A program made the position numbers and the translations under genes. Of a stretch of 64,000 nt of DNA, positions 56,694-64,000 are shown piece by piece. The stretch is from assembly GCA_020746995.1 (NCBI GenBank), contig JAGPXD010000001.1, forward strand, positions 1,302,001-1,366,000. Direction: 5' to 3'. The notes under the pieces are model-generated. The model did not search any database. It was not told the origin of the DNA and worked only from the letters and a program-made list of their open reading frames with translations. Each line of letters opens with the position of its first letter. The stretch's first letter is position 1. The stretch comes from Plectosphaerella cucumerina. Its lineage: Eukaryota > Ascomycota > Sordariomycetes > Glomerellales > Plectosphaerellaceae.

Positions 56694-57706
56694 CTACTCA
56701 TCAGACTGCTTGCTGCCATCGACCTCGGTGGAAAAGAGAGGGCCGAATTTTTCATCATGCTCGACCAAGAAGCCACACATTTCTTCTGAAACCCTTTGCC
56801 GAACAGACTGTGACCAAGGCATGAAGTCTCCTTGATGGGCGCACTTGTGATGTGCTTTGCCATTGTCCCAAAACCAGTAATAGCTCATCGGCCATATCTC
56901 TCCTTCGAGTCCCTCGTGATCCGGACAGGTGCAGAGGTGGTTGATATTTGCTCCATACTGTAACATCAGCTGGAAAGTCGGTGCAGAAACGATCCGGCAA
57001 GAATGGGTGGCCATGATGAGGTAGTACCACTCCTCCCTGGGAGGCGGCTTGGCGCCAGCTTGCAGTAAGGCGAGGAAAATGTGATACCGTGGGCCTGTTG
57101 GAACATGCCATTCCTGGGCCAGGGATTCCACCTCGTTGTTACCCAATCTCCAGCAGGGCTCAGATTTCACCCAAGATGCGCCCGCAGCCAGGTAGAGAAG
57201 GCAGAAGTCTTTATAGGACTGGCTGGGACGGGTGTTATCCGGACTGGCCCCGTGCGCCAGTAGCCATTCCACGGCATCTGCTTGCCCATGGATACCAGCC
57301 TGATGTAGGGCCTCTGGCCTCTCATGAAGCCCTGCTTTGAACCCAATTTGAAGCACAGCCATGTCTCGTCGACGGGACAGCCGCGTCGCAAGGCTTCCTC
57401 CATAACCGGGATATTCCCTGTCATTGCGCCGAAAAACATGGGAAACCAGTGCAGAAGGTTCTTAGCCTTCTTCCATAGAGACTCCCGCGTAATCCAGTAG
57501 AAGCTGCGAGAAACGAGCATGCATATGGCCAGATCTTTGAGACTCAGGTTGTCGATGATGTTGATAAGGATGTCATCGGGAACGTCAGAGAGGTGGTCAA
57601 AAGTTTTCAAGACGCGTGGCGGGCGGGGTCGGGGCCAAGGTTTGGTCCAGGGTTCCTTAACTGTCTGTTTGGACGTCGCCCCAGCCGATAAGAAGGCTTC
57701 GGGCAT
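56694..57706 (-). pseudogene. F-box/ankyrin-type gene with apparent frameshift
   Basis: The upstream frame from ATG 57706 encodes an F-box (FDHLSDVPDDILINIIDNLSLKDLAICMLVSRSFY) and an ankyrin-like GNIPVMEEALRRGC. The downstream frame continues with an ankyrin-like PEALHQAGIHGQADAVEWLLAHGA and further repeats to 56694. The two differ by one lost base in the ~57310-57370 interval. An alternative is a 53-nt intron beginning GTCGAC after RRGCP and ending CATGAG, which would join the frames; its donor is unusual and it lacks a good branch site. F-box proteins present substrates to SCF ubiquitin ligases. Call: pseudogene or mis-assembled base, with a cryptic intron possible. Confidence 0.55.
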
Positions 57707-59271
57707 GATGATGTAGACAGAGTGTGATTGTGGTGTTGCTGTTGGATTGTCTGTTCTGAGTCTGGCCAGAGAGCTTGACAGGTGCCACAATGGCGCGAGA
57801 GGTTATTTAACTCGTGTGAGTCCCAAGCCTCCTTCATCTTGTAGGTGCCCGCCACCGACACAAAAGAAATACAGCGAGCTGGATATAAAGCTTAAATGTG
57901 TTTTTGCGGCTTGTTGTGATGCCGCCTTCGTTGTATTCGGAGGAGTCGGGGTCATGAGTTTCAAAGAAACGATTCCACGGAAGAAAAAGTTACGACCTTT
58001 CAGTTTGACCAGTGAGAGTGAGTTCTTTGTGCTAATTTCAACTCGGTTGGCCTCAGTCTTCGAGTCAGACAAGGGGCCAGTGGACAGTGTCCTTCAGCAT
58101 GACGACTGAAGTTGCCAGATGGAATAAAGAAGGCGGCGGCAGTCTCAATGCAACACCTCACGAGCCGCATTTTCAAAGGCGGCACCATCTACAGCCGCCC
58201 CAAACCAGCGTTTACTATGTGATTTAGGAATACCTACCAACTGGCTGAACGAAGAACGTACCCGTGGCATTTTGCGCTGTCGCGCAGTTTGTCCGCCAAG
58301 CCCATCAGATAGGCCACCTTGACGAGCGGAATGTTCTAGGAAGCGACGCTTACCTCTCCTGCGGCCTCGGAAGTTTGGGGGTGGGAACAAAAGGAAGCAC
58401 CAACTGCCATGGACAGAACCCTCTCCTGTGCGAAGCTTGATTGAGCTTGCAACCCATCTTACAATTCTCAATCTCTAGGTAGGTCACCCTGAGCCGTGCC
58501 AGCGACATCAAGCACCACCCGTCAGGCCACAAAGTCGCAGCCGCTTCTCTTCAGGCATTCCGGAAACACTCTACGAATCATCCATGTCGAATCGGCACGG
58601 GCGAATTTGATTGGAGATTTCAAGCGCCACCGTGCAGATGAGAGTCTAGGCGGCAGTCATAACATCGAGGCGTCCGCGACGAGACGACGGTTGGAGCTCG
58701 CCCCCGACGTAGGAAGAAGCGTCGCTACACTCGGCTTCAGTTGAGAGAGACGAGCTCACGTCTAAGATTGTAGCTTGAACCGTGGGTCCTTACCTGCGCA
58801 AGCTTCGGGGGCATTACCTGCTCTCCTGGGAATGCGTAGCGACTTCTTGTTGGTTGTCGCATGAGCGGGATTGGCAACTCTTCTTTCAGAGGGGGAACAA
58901 CCCGTACCATCAAAGGAGGAACTTCTGTAGCCACTTTTCCCATTTAATATGATACCCAACTATTCGACTCCGGCTTGTCGCGATCCTCGGACACCCCAAA
59001 GATTGTCCTACCCTCATCACAACATGCTGGAGTGTCGGACACAGTGTGAGATGGTCAGGGGTACACACCGCCAGGGGTTGTGAAGCTGTTAGCATACGCA
59101 CATGGAACTCAGTCAATTGCCACATCGAGCGTCCCTATGTAGCGAAGCAACTTGACTTGAGTATTAAAAAGACGGAGCCAGCTCATGGTATCTTATGCGG
59201 TTGCCAAACCCGACCTCTTGCCTCGACCTGAGAAACGCCGTGCTGAGACCTCAACGCCAAATGCTGCCCCC
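57707..59271. other. Intergenic, no gene seen
   Basis: 1.56 kb between the F-box gene start and the 3' end of the DUF3433 gene. Only short frames without motifs; moderately AT-rich. Confidence 0.45.
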
Positions 59272-62200
59272 CTAATACCTCCCATATTCAACACTGCGAT
59301 AAACTTCCTGCATTTCGACGGCCATGCGTCCCCCAACCCTCGAGTCTGCAACTCCATAGTACCACCTCCCGCCAAGCTCCTCCATCTTCCTCTCTCGTTC
59401 CTTGCCAGTCATGAGCGTCACGCCCTCAAGATGATCCACCCACCGCGACTCGGCAATGTACCACATGGCGCCAGCGACGCTGCGCGGGTCGACCGGCAGC
59501 GGCGGGAAACTGATGAAGAGCAGGCCGAACAGGAAGGCGATCATAATGGCCAGCAAGCCGGCACTGATGCGAGAGCACATGCTGTTGGCCAGCTGCGTCT
59601 GCGTCAAATCATACGGGACGTTGGCTAAAGTGATGGGGAGTAGCTGCGCGAGAACCGCCATGAGGGCTGTCAGGAAGAAGAGGGGATCACGCTCCTTCAG
59701 GCCCCAGTAGAGACCTGTCACCGCGTATGCTGGGCGGCGGGACAGCACGGAGCGTTCGGCCGACTGTAGGCCACGGGCCATGCGCTGGTAGGGAGCTATT
59801 GTAGCAATGCCTAGATGGTCAGTATGTCGACGTTCCTTGTGTTATGGCGTACTCACTCGTGTATACACAATCCCAGCAGAATATGACGACAACCCCTAAG
59901 CCGGAAGCGATAAATCGTGTCACGAACCGCTGCTTTCCCAGCAGCTTCTTGAAGGTGTCCGGGGAAAAGTTTCCCTTTGTGTCCGTTAATTGGTCCGTAA
60001 CGTGATAGTACAGCACCAGAGCCAACAGAACAGTCAGATACGCCATGAAAGCAATGCGCCACCAGAATGTCAGCGCGGCAAATGTGGTGTGCGGCTTGCG
60101 CTTCCCATCATCGGGCATATGCTGAGGATATGTGTCGGCTCCTGGTCTCCGCAAGCTTTGTCCAGATTCGTCGTACATGACGATGCCGTACTCCTCGCGG
60201 CCTGCGGCGTTGCGAAACCATCCCAAGGCGAACTGCTTCTTGGCCACGGTTGTCTTGAGAGTGCGCCAGTCGAGAAGACCGAGGTGTCTCACGTCTGGGT
60301 TGCGGACGAGAGCGGCGGTGCCTGCGACGCACCAGGGGTCGGCGAAAACGCCGGTCTTCCATCGGCGGGAGACGACAAAGATGAGCGCTATGAGGAGAAT
60401 GGCGATGACGCCACACAAGGCGACGAGGGCGAAAGCAGCTGCTGTGGTGATGCCCAGGCTCAGTGCGCAGCCCTGGATGGAGGAGTTGGAGCAGTGGCCG
60501 TGGATTTTCAGGCCGACGGCACCGCTGGCCAGAGGCGCAAGGAGGGCTGAGCCGCCGACGGCGAGGGTGGTGAGGAAAGGCGCGGCATGGCCTTCGCGAA
60601 GCAAGGTGAAGGGACGCCAGAAACCGCTCCAGCCGTCGAAGTGCAGGGAGAGAGAGTTACGGCCGGTTGCACCTTGGGGATGCGACAGTGCGGCAAAGGG
60701 CTGATACAACTTTGCCGTCTGGTCGACTGCGCGGATGGCCAGGGCGATGATGACGGCGACGATGGGCGGGAGGAATTTTCCGATGAAGTAGCCCACCGGT
60801 GTGAGGCTGTAGTCTCTCGACTCGACAACAATCTTGGCGCCGGCACCGCCAGTGGGTGTCGTGACGGATGTAATCACAGCTCTGGTCGGGGGAATCGAAG
60901 TCACGCGTGTGACAGCGGCTTGGCTGGAGACGCGTGTGATAAGCTGGCCCTCGCTGGCGGTTTCGATCTCATTGATGACGCCGTCTTCGGAGGCTGTTGA
61001 TACAGCCGTGATGATCTGTCCTGCCGATGCCGCTGCGACCTGCGTGACAAGTTCGCCCCCGGTGGCCGTGGACACGACCGTAAAGAACTGGCCTGCCGAA
61101 GCGGTGAGTAGCTGCGTCACGAGCTGTCCGTCCGCGCCGGCGGTGACCTGCGTGACAACCTGGCCTTCCGAAGCCACTCCAATCTGCGAAACGACCTCAC
61201 CTGCCTTGGCCACGGCGACTTGCGTCACGAGCTGGCCTGCAACAGCGGCGCCGACACTCGTCACGACTTGACCACGAGTGACAGAGGCGCCGTGAGTGAT
61301 GAGCATTCCCGCAAAAGCCGTCTCGACCTGTGTCTTGGCTTCAGGCGTGTCGACATATGTGATGACCTTTCCTTCAACCTCCTTCGTCTGCACCATTGTC
61401 ACAGGGCCGCGAACGATTTCGCCAGCGCTGTCGACGGTCCAAGATGTGTAGATGCGGGTGGTGCCCGGTGTGGCATAGACATTTCCCGGCTTGACGGTCG
61501 TGCTGAGCATGGTCTTTTGCTCGACAGTCTGGGTGGTGATGGTTTTGTAGGAGGTGACGACTTGGCCGATCCCGCCCCCTCCACCGCCGCCGCTGTCAGA
61601 AGTAGGAGCTGCGTCTTCGGAGGAGGGTTGGGGAGGCTGTGCGTAGGACTGGGTCGGCTCGTTCGTGGGGTAAATAGTTGTGACGATGTTTGAGCCAATC
61701 ACCATTGTTGTCGATGTTGAAGTCGAATTGCCGACGGGGACGGGGACGAGCATCTGAGTAGTTTTGCCGGGGATGGTGACGACTTCTGGTGGTGGTGGGG
61801 GCGGTGGCTCCTCTGGCTCAGGAACGATGGGTTGACGGGTTGGCTCTGGCTTGCCGGGCTCAGCAGGCAAGGTCGTGACGATGGTCTCTGTGATGACGAT
61901 ATTCTTCGTCTCTTTGGATGTCACTTGTATGACGGTCGTCTGCGGCGGCGCGGTGATGGTGATGAGAGTTGACACGTCGAGCAAGCCGGCGGTCAATCTC
62001 ATGCCGTCAGGGAGTTCGTCTGGCGCGGCTGCTTCGTCGGTTGGTCTGTTTTGTGCTCCATCAGGGGTGTTTGTTGTTGCATCTTGTCCGCCTTCAGGGG
62101 CTGGCGTTGGCGAGACACTTCCCCCAGCATTTCCTCCACTCCCAAGATCTGTTGGTGGTGGAACAGGTAGGGTTGTTCCAGGAACATTGCCCGATGCGGT

Positions 62201-62662
62201 GTCCTGCGTATTGCCAGGGATGAGGGTTATCGTGCCCACCGGTATACTCCCTGCTCCATCCCCCAGCGAACCGCCAGTCCCAGCGCTGGACACCTGTCTT
62301 GCCTTCACCATGTTCTCCTTATACATTTCCCATGCCTCGTCATGGCCGAGGGATCTCTCGTCGATCTTGGCCGTCGTATCCGAGTTTCGCAGGACGCTGT
62401 TCCCGTACAGTACGAGCCCAATGATCGCGACAAAAACGGCGATGAGGATGCTGATGAACCACCACCGCAGCGACACGGGACGGTAGTCGGGTTTCGGCCG
62501 CCCATCAGCGCTGATCAGGGAGGCCCTGCGGTCCGAGTCGTCCGGGTATATCTGGGCTACGCTGGGCCTCGGTCGCTTGTAGTAGTCGAATGGCGGCGAC
62601 TCCTGCGGCAGCCAAGGCCCGTTGTCCTGGCTGTAAACTTCCTGGGACGGAAGGTGTTGCAT
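59272..62662 (-). CDS. DUF3433-type multi-pass membrane protein with 12-residue repeats
   Basis: Two exons, 62662-59857 and 59810-59272, with a 46-nt intron (GTGAGT..CTAG), give 1114 aa. An ATG at 62719 would add 19 residues. The N-terminal cytosolic part (~85 residues) is followed by a transmembrane helix (WWFISILIAVFVAIIGLVLYG). Next comes a ~550-residue Pro/Thr/Ser-rich, probably outward-facing region containing poly-Pro, poly-Gly and a regular 12-residue repeat array. The C-terminal half carries the membrane helices and loops typical of DUF3433 proteins (HFDGWSGFWRPF; FADPWCVAGTAALVRNP; GLYWGLKERDPLFFLTALMAVLAQ). Function of this fungal family is unknown; a plasma-membrane or wall-contact role is inferred from topology. 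Confidence 0.85.
60914..61273 (-). repeat. Ten tandem 36-bp units encoding a 12-residue repeat
   Basis: Ten consecutive in-frame units of consensus G-Q-L-V-T-Q-V-x-x-A-S-A, starting GQVVTSVGAAVA and ending GQLITRVSSQAA, with no insertions. Alternating hydrophobic positions (V/L/I at 3, 4 and 7) suggest short beta strands separated by Gly turns. Confidence 0.85.
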
Positions 62663-63736
62663 GTTTCTGTTCGTGAAGCTGTCATGGATACTAGGATAGA
62701 CAATCCGACAGCGCCGCAACCTTCTTTAATGGTCTGGCAGTTCCATCCCAGCCCCTCGTAGGGCTGGGGGTCTAGCCGGCAGGTCCATGCAAGTAGCCTC
62801 TAACACAGCATCCCCCTTCGAACCTGAAGCGGAGATGCTCACCGCCGTCTGCGGAAGCGATCCCAAACGTCCACGCGAGACCAGACTGGTTACGGCGACC
62901 TAGCCATCGGGATATGGCGGCTGAACCTGTCTGAAATAAGGTTGAGCTGGTGAGGCGAAGGCTGGCCTTTGAACTGAAAGCAGACGACGGACGTGCGCCA
63001 ATGGGGGGGAGAGATGAGATGGTGGGAGCCTGTCACCGTTGATGCTAGCTTGGCATCGTCGATGGCTAGGGGGCGGGGGAGTGAGTGGTGTATGTCAATG
63101 ATTCTGATGAGATTGTGACAGATACAGCCGTCACAACGTGTAGACCCGGGGTGATCTGCAAGGAAACACATCAAGACAAGATCCCCTGAACATTCCTCAA
63201 TCCCTGGAATCCCTCCCATCCCAACACCTTGCTGTCTCAGGAGACTCGGCACTCCTCCAATCCCCGACTCATCCCCCCTCAGCCGCGGCGTCTAGTCCCG
63301 AGACACTGGTGCTGTTCCGCCCGGAAGGGGACGCGACTAAACGTAAATGTCAGAGAACAAAGAGAATCACATGCATCAGCCGCAACAACACCAGACGGCG
63401 TCTGGACCGTGGCGTGTCTAGACGGCTTGGCTCTGCACGGCCACAAGTAACGTGGCGGAGCTCTAGCCTCTGTGGCAAGGGCGCCTCTCTGATCGGGACT
63501 TTCACTTGCCGAAGGGGCAGAGTCATGGTGTGGCTGAGAAGGTGAGTGCTTGCGGTGCGGACTCGGCTCCGCGGAGGATTGGAAAGTGGTGGCTGGTCAT
63601 CAGCCAGCGCTTGTGGTGATCATCGCTGTGTCTGCCTTGTGAGGGCGTGCTTCGGCTGCCTCCTTCTTTGAAGAAGTCAGCTGAGGACTCGGAAGCGTCG
63701 TGATGGATTGCTCAGATTCCTCTGTTGTCCATCAGT
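62663..63736. other. Intergenic, no gene seen
   Basis: Promoter of the DUF3433 gene and 3' flank of the sugar transporter. No motif-bearing frame. Confidence 0.45.
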
Positions 63737-64000
63737 TCAAGGCACGTTCTTCTCCTCAGCCTGAGCAAAATCGACCTTGGCGCCCTTGAACTTGCGGACA
63801 TGCGTCCTCTGCTCGAATAGAATGTCCATCTCGGCGTTCGTCCGACCCTTGGATTCGGGGATCATGAAGAAGGTGAAGGTCAGGCCGATGAGACTCGCAC
63901 CCGCCCACCAGAAACCAGTCAAGGCACCCCAGTCCCAAGCAGTAGGGTTGATCATGTAAGGAGTGATGGTGTTGGTAAAGATGCTTGTGACCATGTATAT
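63737..64000 (-). CDS. MFS sugar transporter, C-terminal end (cut by window edge)
   Basis: The frame is open from the window end to the stop at 63737, so only the last ~87 residues are visible. They contain the end of a transmembrane segment, TPYMINPTAWDWGALTGFWWAGASLIGLTFTFFMIPESKGRTNAEMDILFEQR. PESKGRT is the signature after the last helix of sugar-porter MFS proteins. TAWDWG-type sequence is common in alpha-glucoside/maltose permeases, so that subclass is likely. The start and most of the protein lie outside. Confidence 0.88.
   Translation of the reverse strand: MYMVTSIFTNTITPYMINPTAWDWGALTGFWWAGASLIGLTFTFFMIPESKGRTNAEMDILFEQRTHVRKFKGAKVDFAQAEEKNVP

Overview
This window is nuclear DNA of a filamentous ascomycete (Pezizomycotina, most likely a sordariomycete). 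The evidence is short introns of about 46-97 nt with GTRAGT donors, CTRAC branch sites and CAG/TAG acceptors; GC-rich codon third positions in the conserved genes; and typical fungal families (Zn2Cys6 regulator, HET domain, UstYa/DUF3328, DUF3433, Atg11, NHP6, Pho89). No tRNA, rRNA, CRISPR array or intact transposon was recognised. Exon joins were worked out by hand from splice signals and reading phase; every multi-exon gene called intact closes in frame.

Layout. 0-16 kb: 3' part of a peptidylarginine deiminase, a Zn2Cys6 regulator, an alpha/beta hydrolase, a secreted S9 prolyl-oligopeptidase-type enzyme, a reticulon-like ER protein with a repeat-rich tail, an M13 metalloendopeptidase and a DAL5-type MFS permease. 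16-31.5 kb: conserved housekeeping genes: Atg11 (selective autophagy scaffold), divergently paired with a CENP-H-like kinetochore protein; the HMG-box protein NHP6 behind almost 4 kb of gene-free sequence and a 533-nt leader intron; and a seven-exon conserved protein of unknown function. 31.7-41 kb: an accessory, decaying segment with a frameshifted HET gene, a truncated and frameshifted zinc alcohol dehydrogenase abutting head-to-head a quinone-oxidoreductase-like gene with two internal stops, an intact metallo-beta-lactamase-fold hydrolase, and about 2.5 kb without genes.

41-52 kb: a GPI-anchored GH17 glucanase with a 9-nt microexon, a small NTF2-like protein, a putative zinc-binding protein with a probable upstream frameshift, a Gly/Lys- and Pro-rich membrane protein, a short-chain dehydrogenase, and a UstYa-family (DUF3328) protein with both HxxHC motifs. 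52-64 kb: a PHO89-type phosphate permease with two CACGTGGG elements upstream, an F-box/ankyrin gene with an apparent frameshift, a DUF3433 membrane protein containing ten 12-residue repeats, and the 3' end of an MFS sugar transporter.

The intact genes do not form one obvious pathway. The most unusual items are the chimeric junction between two dehydrogenase pseudogenes at about 35.13 kb, the 12-residue repeat array in the DUF3433 protein, the reticulon repeat tail, and the UstYa-like gene beside an SDR with no peptide precursor in view. Four genes share an apparent one-base-deletion signature, which should be tested against raw reads before any is taken as true decay.
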